In this document: one piece after another, positions 6,800 to 15,170 of the stretch
Layout of the letters: each line of letters starts with the position of its first letter
Position numbering within the stretch: position 1 is the stretch's first letter
DNA from: Clostridia bacterium
GTDB lineage: Bacteria > Bacillota > Clostridia > UMGS1883
Length of the DNA stretch: 64,000 bases
Assembly: GCA_017472685.1 (NCBI GenBank)
Contig: JAFUOO010000011.1
Span: 1-64,000, forward strand
Direction of reading: 5' to 3'
Notes under the pieces: model-generated
What the model saw: the letters and a program-made list of their open reading frames with translations, nothing else
What the model was told of the DNA's origin: nothing
Database searches by the model: none
Position numbers and translations under genes: made by a program

Positions 6800-8764
6800 A
6801 TGGCAAAGAAGGAATACGGCGATCAGAGTATAGAGCTTTTAAAGGGCCCGGATAAGGTAAGAAAACGCCCCGGCGTTATATTCGGCTCTGACGGTATTGA
6901 CGGCTGCGAACACAGCATGTTTGAAATTTTGTCAAACTCTATCGACGAAGCAAAGGAAGGCTTCGGCAAGGTTATAGAAGTAACATATTTTAAGGATTTA
7001 AGCATTGAAGTACGTGACTACGGCAGAGGCATTCCCGTTGGCTGGAACGAAAAGGAACAGCGCCACAACTGGGAGCTTGTTTTCTGCGAAATGTACGCAG
7101 GCGGTAAGTATTCAAAGGGCGACGGCGAAAGCTACGGCTACTCTCTTGGTCTTAACGGTCTGGGTCTTTGTGCAACTCAGTTTGCATCCGAATATATGGA
7201 AGCAACCATCAACCGTGACGGTTATGAGCACAAGCTCTACTTTGAAAAGGGCGAAAACAGATACGGTCTTTTAAAGGAAGAAAAAAAGTACCGCCACACG
7301 GGAACAACCATCAAGTGGCGACCCGACTTAGAGGTTTTTACGGAGATTGACATTCCCCTGCAGTATTTTCAGGAAACACTCAAGCGCCAGGCGGTGGTAA
7401 ATGCGGGGCTTCGCTTCAAGCTGGACTATAAGGGTGAAAAGTACGAGTACTACTATGAAAACGGCATAGTTGACTATGTGGGCGAAATAGTGGGCGAGAA
7501 GCACTTTACCGATGCCTTTTACCAGGAGGGCGAAAGAGTTGGCCGTGACCGTGCCGACATGCCCGACTATAAGGTGAAGCTCACGGCGGCATTCTGCTTT
7601 AGTAACGATATTAATCTGATTGAGTATTATCACAACTCCTCCTTCCTTGAGCATGGCGGTGCACCCGACAAGGCTGCAAGAAGCGCCTTTGTTGCATCCA
7701 TTGACAACCTCATAAGGAACGAAAACAAATACAACAAGAACGAATCCAAGATTACCTTTGTGGATGTGCAGGACAGCTTGGTTTTGGTAACAAACTGCTT
7801 CTCCACAACTGTAAGCTACGAAAACCAGACAAAGAAAAGCATAACAAACAAGTTTATTCAAGAGGCAATGACGGACTTTCTAAGAAAAGCACTTGACGTG
7901 TATTTCATTGAACATCGTGCCGAAGCACTCAAAATTGCCGACCAGGTGCTCATCAATAAACGAAGCCGTGAAAACGCGGAAAAAACCAGAACAAGCATAA
8001 AGAAAAAGCTTGAAGGCAAGATTGATATTACAAACCGTATTGCAAAGTTTGTTGACTGCAGAAGCAAGGACCTTACCAAGCGCGAGGTTTACATTGTGGA
8101 AGGTGACAGTGCTCTCGGCTCCTGTAAAATGGGTCGCGACAGTGAGTTTCAGGCAATAATGCCCGTGCGAGGTAAAATCCTCAACTGCCTCAAGGCTGAT
8201 TTTACAAAAATCTTCAAGAGCGAAATCATAACCGACCTTGTCAAAGTGCTTGGCTGCGGCGTTGAGGTAAAGAGCAAGCACAACAAGGACATAAACTCGT
8301 TCAATCTTGATAACCTCCGCTGGGCAAAGGTTATTATCTGTACCGATGCCGACGTTGACGGCTTCCAGATAAGAACGCTTATTCTGACCATGATTTATGC
8401 ACTCATGCCCACTCTCATTGAAGAAGGCAAGGTCTATATTGCCGAATCGCCGCTCTTTGAAATAACACACAAGGATGAAACCTATTTTGCCTACAGCGAA
8501 AAGGAAAAGGCGGATATTCTATCTTCCCTTGAGGGCAAAAAGGTGAATATCCAGCGCAGCAAGGGTCTTGGTGAAAACCAGCCAGAAATGATGTGGCAGA
8601 CAACCATGAATCCCGAAACAAGAAGGCTTATTCAGGTAACACCCGAGGATGCCGAGGAAACTGCCGAAGTGTTCGAGCTTCTCTTGGGTGACAACCTTCA
8701 AGGCAGAAAGGATTATATTGCCACCTTCGGTAAAGAATATCTTGATATGATAGACGTAAGCTAA
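6800..8764 (+). CDS. type IIA topoisomerase B subunit (ParE/GyrB-like)
   Basis: This 654-aa protein has the GyrB/ParE layout: a GHKL ATPase domain (about 15-220, with NSIDEAKEG and the Gly-rich lid SLGLNGLG), a transducer domain (about 230-395), and a TOPRIM domain with EGDSA (434-438) and DADVDG (516-521), closing with KGLGE (588-592). It supplies ATP hydrolysis for strand passage and needs an A subunit (GyrA/ParC). The TOPRIM glutamate motif reads EGDSALGS instead of the usual EGDSAGGS; I associate this with a clostridial subclade from memory. No A-subunit gene is adjacent: glyQS follows. RBS AAGGAAGG. Whether it is gyrase or topo IV cannot be decided without the partner. Confidence 0.9.
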   Translation: MAKKEYGDQSIELLKGPDKVRKRPGVIFGSDGIDGCEHSMFEILSNSIDEAKEGFGKVIEVTYFKDLSIEVRDYGRGIPVGWNEKEQRHNWELVFCEMYAGGKYSKGDGESYGYSLGLNGLGLCATQFASEYMEATINRDGYEHKLYFEKGENRYGLLKEEKKYRHTGTTIKWRPDLEVFTEIDIPLQYFQETLKRQAVVNAGLRFKLDYKGEKYEYYYENGIVDYVGEIVGEKHFTDAFYQEGERVGRDRADMPDYKVKLTAAFCFSNDINLIEYYHNSSFLEHGGAPDKAARSAFVASIDNLIRNENKYNKNESKITFVDVQDSLVLVTNCFSTTVSYENQTKKSITNKFIQEAMTDFLRKALDVYFIEHRAEALKIADQVLINKRSRENAEKTRTSIKKKLEGKIDITNRIAKFVDCRSKDLTKREVYIVEGDSALGSCKMGRDSEFQAIMPVRGKILNCLKADFTKIFKSEIITDLVKVLGCGVEVKSKHNKDINSFNLDNLRWAKVIICTDADVDGFQIRTLILTMIYALMPTLIEEGKVYIAESPLFEITHKDETYFAYSEKEKADILSSLEGKKVNIQRSKGLGENQPEMMWQTTMNPETRRLIQVTPEDAEETAEVFELLLGDNLQGRKDYIATFGKEYLDMIDVS

Positions 8765-8789
8765 AAAGGAGCCCACAGGCTCCTTTTTA
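8763..8789 (+). terminator. terminator after topoisomerase gene
   Basis: Stem AAAAAGGAGCC / GGCTCCTTTTT with a short CACA loop, starting at the stop codon. Confidence 0.7.
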
Positions 8790-8811
8790 GCTTGACAAAA
8801 CCCTAAAATGC

Positions 8812-8840
8812 TTGACAAAACGCCTATAAAAGAATACAAT
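8812..8840 (+). promoter_or_regulatory. sigma-A promoter of glyQS
   Basis: Perfect TTGACA (8812-8817), 17 bp, TACAAT (8835-8840). The leader to the start codon is only about 30 nt, too short for a T-box. Confidence 0.75.
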
Positions 8841-8878
8841 GATTATATACGTATAACTATACCTAGGAGATGATACTA

Positions 8879-10270
8879 ATGAGAAATGACGAAAAAACCA
8901 TGGAGAAGGTAGTTGCCCTCTGTAAGAGCCGCGGCTACGTTTATCCCGGTAGTGAAATATACGGTGGTCTTGCAAACACTTGGGATTACGGTCCCTTGGG
9001 TGTTGAATTCAAGAACAACGTTAAAAAGGCTTGGTGGAAGAAGTTTGTGCAGGAGTCTCCCTACAATGTAGGGCTGGACAGCGCAATCCTCATGAATCCC
9101 CAGACATGGGTTGCTTCCGGTCACGTTGGCGGTTTCTCTGACCCTCTTATGGACTGTAAGGAATGTAAGAGCAGACACCGTGCGGACAAGCTTATTGAAG
9201 ACTTTTGCTTTGAAAAGGGCGAGGCTATCGTAGTTGACGGCTGGTCCAACGAAAAGATGCTTGAATATATCGCAGAAAACGACATTGTCTGCCCCAAGTG
9301 TGGCAAGAAGAACTTCACAGACATCCGTAAGTTCAACCTTATGTTCAAGACCTTCCAGGGTGTTACAGAGGATGCAACAAGCGAAATTTTCCTCCGTCCC
9401 GAAACAGCTCAGGGTATTTTTGTAAACTTCAAGAATATCCAGAGAACAACACGTAAAAAGGTGCCTTTCGGTGTAGGTCAGATCGGTAAGAGCTTCCGTA
9501 ACGAAATTACACCCGGTAACTTTACATTCAGAACAAGAGAATTTGAACAGATGGAGCTTGAATTCTTCTGCGCTCCCGGCACAGATATGGAATGGTTCCT
9601 TTACTGGAAGAACTACTGCAAGCAGTGGCTTCTTGACTTGGGCATGAAGGAAGAAAACCTTCGTCTCCGTGACCATTCTCCCGAAGAATTAAGCCATTAT
9701 TCCAATGCTACAACAGACTTTGAGTTCCTCTTCCCCTTCGGTTGGGGCGAATTGTGGGGCATTGCTGACAGAACAAACTTTGACCTTACTCAGCACATGA
9801 ACCACTCCGGTGAAAACATGGAATACATGGACCCTGTAACAAACGAAAAGTACATTCCTTACGTAATCGAGCCCTCCCTGGGTGCTGACAGAGTTGCGCT
9901 TGCATTCCTCTGCGAAGCATACGACGAGGAGCAGGTTGGCGAAGGCGATACACGTGTTGTACTCCGTCTTTCTCCTGTCCTTGCACCTGTTAAGGCGGCT
10001 GTATTGCCCCTTTCCAAGAAGCTTGGCGACAGCGCAATGGAAATTTACAACAACCTTATCAAGAAGTACGCCTGCGACTATGACGATGCAGGCAGTATCG
10101 GTAAGAGATACAGAAGACAGGACGAAATCGGTACACCCATCTGTATCACAGTGGACTTTGAAACAGCTGATGACGGCTGTGTAACAATCCGTGAAAGAGA
10201 CACTATGGAACAGACTCGAGTAAAGATAGAAGACCTGGACGCTTATATTTCTAAGATGCTTGAATTTTAA
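8879..10270 (+). CDS. glycine--tRNA ligase (dimeric, class II)
   Basis: This 463-aa enzyme charges tRNA-Gly with glycine. It is the single-chain alpha2 type. Visible features are [20 protein letters not shown] at the N-terminus, an insertion with a Cys pair (CPKC) that resembles a zinc knuckle, class II motif 2 ([21 protein letters not shown]), motif 3 ([14 protein letters not shown]) and a C-terminal anticodon-binding domain (about 360-460). The ATG at 8879 was chosen over 8870 because AGGAG ends at 8869, leaving a nine-base spacer. It is flanked by a terminator and a strong promoter upstream, and the nucleotidyltransferase gene follows 33 bp downstream. Confidence 0.96.
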   Translation: MRNDEKTMEKVVALCKSRGYVYPGSEIYGGLANTWDYGPLGVEFKNNVKKAWWKKFVQESPYNVGLDSAILMNPQTWVASGHVGGFSDPLMDCKECKSRHRADKLIEDFCFEKGEAIVVDGWSNEKMLEYIAENDIVCPKCGKKNFTDIRKFNLMFKTFQGVTEDATSEIFLRPETAQGIFVNFKNIQRTTRKKVPFGVGQIGKSFRNEITPGNFTFRTREFEQMELEFFCAPGTDMEWFLYWKNYCKQWLLDLGMKEENLRLRDHSPEELSHYSNATTDFEFLFPFGWGELWGIADRTNFDLTQHMNHSGENMEYMDPVTNEKYIPYVIEPSLGADRVALAFLCEAYDEEQVGEGDTRVVLRLSPVLAPVKAAVLPLSKKLGDSAMEIYNNLIKKYACDYDDAGSIGKRYRRQDEIGTPICITVDFETADDGCVTIRERDTMEQTRVKIEDLDAYISKMLEF

Positions 10271-10303
10271 TTTAAGCAGTCAATTTTATGGAGGGAATTG
10301 ATC

Positions 10304-11047
10304 ATGAAAGTAGTAGTTCTCGCGGCAGGATATGCAACAAGACTTTATCCTTTGACAGAAAATTTCCCGAAGCCGCTTCTGGAAGTGAACGGCAAAAGCA
10401 TTCTTGATTATCTCATTGAAGACCTCGACAAAAACCCCGATGTGAACGAGCACATTATTATTTCTAACGCAAAGTTTGCTCACATTTTTGAAGACTGGGC
10501 ACAAAAGAGCAATTACACAAAGCCCGTAACCGTTCTTAACGACGGCACACTGAGCAACGAAACAAGACTCGGCGCAGTAAGAGATATCCTTTTTGCAATT
10601 GAAAAATGCAATATCAACGAGGACATCTTTGTGCTTGCAGGGGACAACCTTGTGGACTTCTCGCTTAATGAATTTGTTGCGTTTGCGAAAAACAACGACG
10701 GCAGCAGTGTAATCGTGAATTACGAGGAAAGCCTTGAAGAGCTCCGCAAGTGCGGTGTAATGGTGCCCGATGAAAACATGAGAATTGTTTCCATGGAAGA
10801 AAAGCCCCAAAATCCCAAGAGCAATTGGTGCGTAGGTCCCTTCTATTATTACAGAAAGGAAGACCTTAAGTGGGTTAAACAGGGCATAGAGGACGGCTGT
10901 GCTGTTGATGCGCCCGGCAGCTTTGTGTGCTATCTTTGCGAACAAATCCCCGTATATGCCTGGGAAATGCCCGGCACACGTTTTGACATCGGTGGCTTTG
11001 ACAGCTACGAAGAGGTAAAGAGAACTTATAAAGGAATCGTAAAATAA
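10304..11047 (+). CDS. sugar-phosphate nucleotidyltransferase
   Basis: This 247-aa protein is an NTP_transferase (GT-A-like Rossmann) enzyme. The N-terminal nucleotide-binding signature LAAGYATRLYPLTENFPKPL is intact, as is the metal/nucleotide Asp in VLAGDNLVDFS (about 105-115) and the FDIGGFDSYEEVK close. Members couple a sugar 1-phosphate to an NTP, most often forming dTDP-glucose or a related activated sugar. The protein is shorter than RmlA (about 290 aa) and no rml genes are nearby, so the sugar is not known. The ATG at 10304 follows GGAGGG by eight bases. It ends in the repeat-plus-terminator unit. Confidence 0.82.
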   Translation: MKVVVLAAGYATRLYPLTENFPKPLLEVNGKSILDYLIEDLDKNPDVNEHIIISNAKFAHIFEDWAQKSNYTKPVTVLNDGTLSNETRLGAVRDILFAIEKCNINEDIFVLAGDNLVDFSLNEFVAFAKNNDGSSVIVNYEESLEELRKCGVMVPDENMRIVSMEEKPQNPKSNWCVGPFYYYRKEDLKWVKQGIEDGCAVDAPGSFVCYLCEQIPVYAWEMPGTRFDIGGFDSYEEVKRTYKGIVK

Positions 11048-11050
11048 ATA

Positions 11051-11088
11051 GTGCAGAATGTTAGATACAAAGTGCAGAATTAAGGAAA
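11051..11088 (+). repeat. 7-bp-period repeat, copy 2
   Basis: GTGCAGAATG, a degenerate central unit, then AAGTGCAGAATTAAGGAAA. It stands between a gene 3' end and a terminator hairpin. Confidence 0.75.
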
Positions 11089-11115
11089 GCAGACAGAAAA
11101 TTCTGTCTGCTTTTT
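11089..11115 (+). terminator. terminator of nucleotidyltransferase gene
   Basis: Perfect 10-bp stem GCAGACAGAA / TTCTGTCTGC with an AA loop followed by TTTTT. It directly abuts repeat copy 2. Confidence 0.75.
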
Positions 11116-11132
11116 GAATTGAAGGTGGTTTT

Positions 11133-12404
11133 ATGGACACAAGAAAACTTATTTACGATACATTTTTAAAGCCCTTTGAAAAAAAGCAGTACGGAAATGT
11201 TGGCGTTGAGCTGGAGTTTCCCTTGGTTAATTTAAGTAAGGCGCCCGTTGATGAGGCTGTCAGTAAGGGCGTGTTTGACTATTTTCTACAGCGAGGCTTT
11301 AAGGTTGAGCTGGAGGAAAACGGTCAGCCGCTTTTTATTACAAACTCTGATGGAGATTGCCTCTCCTACGACAATTCCTACAATAACTTTGAATTTGCAA
11401 TGAACTACGGCGATAATCTGTGCCGTATTGCTGAGCGGTTTTTTCCTTTGCTGGAGGAAGTTCAGGCATATTTTAAAAGATGCGGTCATTCCCTTGTGGG
11501 AATAGGGAGCAATCCTTATAAAAAATATGCAGATAAAAATCATGTGAATTTTTCCACCTACAATATGGTTGATGAATATCTCACTACCTTTGGCAAAAAC
11601 AGCCCGTATCCCGATTTCCCTGCATTTTTGTCAAGCGCACAAACTCATCTGGATATACCTCTTTCTGATTTGCCCTATGCCTACACGTTATTTGGCAGAC
11701 TGGACTTCGTAAGGGGACTGATTTTATCAAACTCTCCCGACTTTGAGCGCGAAGGATACATTTGCTATCGCGATTATCTTTGGGAGCAAAGTGCGTTTTC
11801 TCTTTGTCCCAACATAACCGGTAAGGTGGATGGGGAGTTTAAAACCCAACATGATTTGGTGGACTATATAATGTCAAAGGGTATGTTTAACCGCATCCGC
11901 AACGGAAAATATGAAATTTTTGAGCCTGTTGGCATTGAGGAATATTTTGCCCGTGAGGACGCAAGGGAAGAGGATATTGAATGCTACCTTTCCTTTAAAA
12001 ATGTGGAAATCACACGTCGCGGCACTCTTGAAATAAGAAGCGACTGTGCACAGCCATTCCCCGATAGCTTTGCCCCTGCGGCATTCAGCCTGGGTATTTT
12101 GTATAACATGAATAAGGTAGAGCGCCTGCTTGATTCCTTTTTCAAAGAAGAAGGAATTGAAGATGCGAACACATACCTTCGTGAAAAGACAACAAAGGGT
12201 GAATTTATCGCGTCTAAAAACAGCCTGAATGAGCTTATAAGTAAAATTCTCGAATATTCGGAAGAGGGCCTTCTGAAGCGTGGTAAAGGTGAAGAAAAGC
12301 TCCTTTCGCCCTTGTATCGCAGATGTATGCTTTTATCCTGCCCGGGAAGAGTTGCATACCGCTACAGCGATGACGACATCGTAACAATGTATGGTTATTA
12401 TTAA
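11133..12404 (+). CDS. GCS2-family carboxylate-amine ligase-like protein
   Basis: This 423-aa protein resembles the glutamate-cysteine ligase family 2 (GCS2/YbdK fold). Matching elements are an N-terminal VGVELEFPLVN strand with metal-binding Glu residues, SYDNSYNNFEFAMNYGDNL, a central substrate-region AQTHLDI, and GTLEIRSDCAQPF near residue 295. The family joins glutamate to an amine or cysteine using ATP. No glutathione synthetase gene is visible, so the product could be gamma-glutamylcysteine or another gamma-glutamyl compound. RBS AAGGTGG. It is a single transcription unit between two terminators. Confidence 0.68.
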   Translation: MDTRKLIYDTFLKPFEKKQYGNVGVELEFPLVNLSKAPVDEAVSKGVFDYFLQRGFKVELEENGQPLFITNSDGDCLSYDNSYNNFEFAMNYGDNLCRIAERFFPLLEEVQAYFKRCGHSLVGIGSNPYKKYADKNHVNFSTYNMVDEYLTTFGKNSPYPDFPAFLSSAQTHLDIPLSDLPYAYTLFGRLDFVRGLILSNSPDFEREGYICYRDYLWEQSAFSLCPNITGKVDGEFKTQHDLVDYIMSKGMFNRIRNGKYEIFEPVGIEEYFAREDAREEDIECYLSFKNVEITRRGTLEIRSDCAQPFPDSFAPAAFSLGILYNMNKVERLLDSFFKEEGIEDANTYLREKTTKGEFIASKNSLNELISKILEYSEEGLLKRGKGEEKLLSPLYRRCMLLSCPGRVAYRYSDDDIVTMYGYY

Positions 12405-12440
12405 AAAAGGATGCAAGTAAATTTTACTTGCATCCTTTTT
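12404..12440. terminator. bidirectional terminator
   Basis: Stem AAAAAGGATGCAAGTAA and its complement, A-run on one side and T-run on the other, between convergent genes. Confidence 0.75.
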
Positions 12441-12442
12441 GG

Positions 12443-13468
12443 TTATTTAATCTTTAAATTAAGTGTTTCGGGCATTACCTGCACATAGGTCTGAGCTGTG
12501 GGGTCGAGCACAAGCTCCTTGCCGTCCTTGGTGTAGAACTTAAGCTTAGCGGTGCGGGAGGACTTTTTCCATGTAAGAGGCACCTGCATGCCGTCCTTTA
12601 TGTAAATGCCTTTTCCCGAGCCTGTGGTTTCAAGCTGTATACGGGCTGTGCCGTCGCCAAGGGGATAGCTCTTTGCAAACTGAATAATAATCTGCCCTGC
12701 AGCAAGCTTTGCGCCTGACTGTGTGGGGTGATAATCGGAATTGATGAAGCGTTCGTAAAGCTTTGTTTCTTCGTTATACTTATATTTTACGTAGTAAAAA
12801 TCAGCATAGGGAATTGTAATGTCAACTGCACTTTCGCCCTCATATACGGATGCATCCGTTGAAAAGGCAAAGGGCAGAGTGTCGGTTGTTTGTTTGTAGC
12901 CTAAAGTGCTTGCCAGCTTTGAAAGATTGCCTGTTGAAGTGTACAAGGAATGGTAATCGCCCTTATACTTTCTCTCGCGCCAGTAATACTTCGGCTCATA
13001 GGAAAGACCGTTGAGGCTTGCCACGCCGAAAGACGAAATCTGCTCTAAGGCAAGGGGGCTGTAGCCTGCGTGGGAATAGAGCGCATCGTTGTCAAAAACA
13101 TAGTCAAGGAAGTAGTGCCTTGAAGAGCGCACGGGACCAATTTTCTGAACAGTCACACCCTTGAATATTGCCATAAGGCGTGTCGCTTTGCCCTCAACGT
13201 ACATCTCATAAATAAGGTAGGCATCCTCTAAGCCTGCATGCGGGCGGGAGGAATTGCCGTCGTTATCAATCATAACAGCATAGGGGCGCTCGTCGGTGAA
13301 GATATTGTAGGTTTCTTCTTCCACGCTCTCCGTCCCGTCTTCGGCTGCCTCAACTGTTGCCTCCTCGGTGGGAATAGTTGCTTCCTCTGTGGGGTCGCTC
13401 ACGTTGCCTGCAGTGCAGGCGGACAGGAGCAATGCAGATATTAAAATCAATGCAAATAGCTTTCTCAT
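12443..13468 (-). CDS. DUF3048 lipoprotein (YerB family)
   Basis: This 341-aa protein begins with a lipoprotein signal ending in LLLSAC (Cys about residue 18), followed by an acidic Thr/Glu linker (about 20-55) and a DUF3048 domain. The domain shows the family features RPYAVMIDND, GLEDAYLIYEMYVEG, RLMAIF and KIGPVRSSRHYFLDY, then a C-terminal DUF3048 part. YerB-type proteins are extracytoplasmic and of unknown function. The ATG at 13468 was preferred because GAGGAG lies nine bases ahead, while the ATG at 13477 directly abuts it. It has its own promoter on the minus strand. Confidence 0.88.
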   Translation of the reverse strand: MRKLFALILISALLLSACTAGNVSDPTEEATIPTEEATVEAAEDGTESVEEETYNIFTDERPYAVMIDNDGNSSRPHAGLEDAYLIYEMYVEGKATRLMAIFKGVTVQKIGPVRSSRHYFLDYVFDNDALYSHAGYSPLALEQISSFGVASLNGLSYEPKYYWRERKYKGDYHSLYTSTGNLSKLASTLGYKQTTDTLPFAFSTDASVYEGESAVDITIPYADFYYVKYKYNEETKLYERFINSDYHPTQSGAKLAAGQIIIQFAKSYPLGDGTARIQLETTGSGKGIYIKDGMQVPLTWKKSSRTAKLKFYTKDGKELVLDPTAQTYVQVMPETLNLKIK

Positions 13469-13513
13469 AAAATTCATCTCCTCTTCGGATGAAGCGTATA
13501 AATAACTATAATT

Positions 13514-13542
13514 ATTTTAACATAAAGGCGCATTGATGTCAA
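13514..13542 (-). promoter_or_regulatory. sigma-A promoter of YerB-type gene
   Basis: On the minus strand TTGACA (13537-13542), 17 bp, TAAAAT (13514-13519). Confidence 0.7.
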
Positions 13543-13580
13543 GAAAGGCACCCTCAAGGCAAAAAAAGTTAAAAAAGTGT

Positions 13581-13609
13581 TTGACACGGGGGCAGTTTAT
13601 GTGTAAAAT
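13581..13609 (+). promoter_or_regulatory. sigma-A promoter of citrate synthase gene
   Basis: TTGACA (13581-13586), 17 bp, TAAAAT (13604-13609). The leader is about 90 nt, with no recognised riboswitch. Confidence 0.7.
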
Positions 13610-13707
13610 ATAACCTATACACGAAAAAACGTTTTCCTGTGACGGACATTTGTTTTTAAAAGATGGTTAAAGCTGACATGACAGGCAGAATTGAAGGGAT
13701 GAACATA

Positions 13708-15057
13708 ATGAACAGAAACGACGAATTGTTTGAAAAATATCTGGGCGTTGCAATGTCCAATTACGACATGGACCCCAATGCATACTCACGCTACAGCGTA
13801 AAGCGTGGCTTACGTAACGAGGACGGAAGCGGTGTGCTTGTAGGTCTTACAAAGATCGGTGAGGTTCACGGCTATATTATGGACGAAGGCGAAAAAAAGC
13901 CTGACGTTGGTAATCTCCGTTACCGTGGCATCAGTGTGACTGATATCGTAAACGGCTGCACATTGGAAAACCGCTTTGGCTTTGAAGAAACAATTTACCT
14001 CATTTTATTCGGCAAGCTCCCTACAAGGGAAGAGCTTATAGAGTTTACGGAATATCTTAACTCCTGCAGACCGCTCCCTAAAAACTTTACCGAGGATATG
14101 ATATTAAAAGCACCCAGTGCGAATATTATGAACAAGCTTGCCAGAAGTGTGCTTGCAGAATATTCCTATGACCCCAATCCCGATGACACAAGCCTGGAGA
14201 ATATGCTCAGGCAGTCTATCGAACTGATTGCGCGTTTCCCGGTGTTCATTGCCCATGCATATGCAGCAAAGGCGCACTACTTTGACGGCAAGAGCCTTGT
14301 TCTGCACACACCCAGCGAGGAATTATCGACAGCAGAAAACTTTTTATATATGATGCGCCCCGACCATGCTTACACCGAAACAGAAGCAAAGGTATTGGAC
14401 CTTACGCTTATCCTTCATGCCGAGCACGGCGGTGGTAATAACTCTGCCTTCACAACTCATGTTGTGTCCAGCTCAGGCACAGACACCTACAGCGCAATAA
14501 GTGCGGCAATCGGCTCCTTGAAGGGACCCCGTCACGGTGGCGCAAACGCTAAGGTTATGGGCATGATTGACGATATAAAGGCACACATTTCTTCCCTTAC
14601 AAACGAGGCGGAAATAACAGACTACCTTGCTAAAATCATTACAAGACAGGCATATGACAAAACAGGTCTTGTATACGGTCTTGGTCATGCTATTTACACC
14701 GTTTCCGACCCCCGTGCCGTAATTCTGGAAAAAGCTGCAGAAACCCTGGCAAAGGAAAAGGGCAGAGAGGAAGAACTGGAGCTTTATCGCATCATAAAGA
14801 GAACTGCGCCCAAGCTTTTTGCTGAAATCAAAGGTCATGATAAAATCCTTTCTCCCAACGTTGACTTCTTCTCGGGCTTTGTATATTCAATGCTGGGCAT
14901 TCCCCGCGATGTATACACACCCATGTTTGCCATGGCGCGTGTTGCAGGTTGGTGTGCACACCGTATTGAGGAAATGACAATATCCTCACGTATTATCCGT
15001 CCTGCATATAAGTCGCTGTCCTCAAGAAGCCAGTACGTAAAGCTTGAAGAAAGATAA
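13708..15057 (+). CDS. citrate synthase
   Basis: This 449-aa enzyme condenses oxaloacetate and acetyl-CoA to citrate, or is a 2-methylcitrate synthase relative. It shows the family sequence LHAEHGGGNNSAFTTHVVSSS with a catalytic His, GPRHGGAN with the second His, and a DFFSGFVYSMLGIP segment containing the catalytic Asp. The C-terminus carries GWCAHRIEEM and a final basic stretch. The ATG at 13708 was chosen because GAAGGG lies nine bases upstream; earlier in-frame starts lack an RBS. No aconitase or isocitrate dehydrogenase gene is adjacent, which suits the partial TCA cycle used for glutamate synthesis in many anaerobes. Confidence 0.93.
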   Translation: MNRNDELFEKYLGVAMSNYDMDPNAYSRYSVKRGLRNEDGSGVLVGLTKIGEVHGYIMDEGEKKPDVGNLRYRGISVTDIVNGCTLENRFGFEETIYLILFGKLPTREELIEFTEYLNSCRPLPKNFTEDMILKAPSANIMNKLARSVLAEYSYDPNPDDTSLENMLRQSIELIARFPVFIAHAYAAKAHYFDGKSLVLHTPSEELSTAENFLYMMRPDHAYTETEAKVLDLTLILHAEHGGGNNSAFTTHVVSSSGTDTYSAISAAIGSLKGPRHGGANAKVMGMIDDIKAHISSLTNEAEITDYLAKIITRQAYDKTGLVYGLGHAIYTVSDPRAVILEKAAETLAKEKGREEELELYRIIKRTAPKLFAEIKGHDKILSPNVDFFSGFVYSMLGIPRDVYTPMFAMARVAGWCAHRIEEMTISSRIIRPAYKSLSSRSQYVKLEER

Positions 15058-15070
15058 AAGTGCATAAATT

Positions 15071-15103
15071 AAAAGGATTTTGCCAAGGCAAAATCCTTTT
15101 TTC
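15071..15103 (+). terminator. terminator of citrate synthase gene
   Basis: 14-bp stem AAAAGGATTTTGCC and its complement with an AA loop, then T residues. Confidence 0.75.
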
Positions 15104-15105
15104 TA

Positions 15106-15134
15106 TTGAAAGAGCAATTTAAATATGATATTAT
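15106..15134 (+). promoter_or_regulatory. sigma-A promoter of GH43-like gene
   Basis: TTGAAA (15106-15111), 17 bp, TATTAT (15129-15134). Confidence 0.65.
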
Positions 15135-15170
15135 AAAGCAAAGAATTGCTTTGTTAAGGAGGAATTTTAA

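Noticed and set aside
8841..8878. A T-box leader in front of glycyl-tRNA synthetase.
   Set aside because: Only about 30 nt separate the -10 box and the start codon, and no T-box sequence or antiterminator is present.
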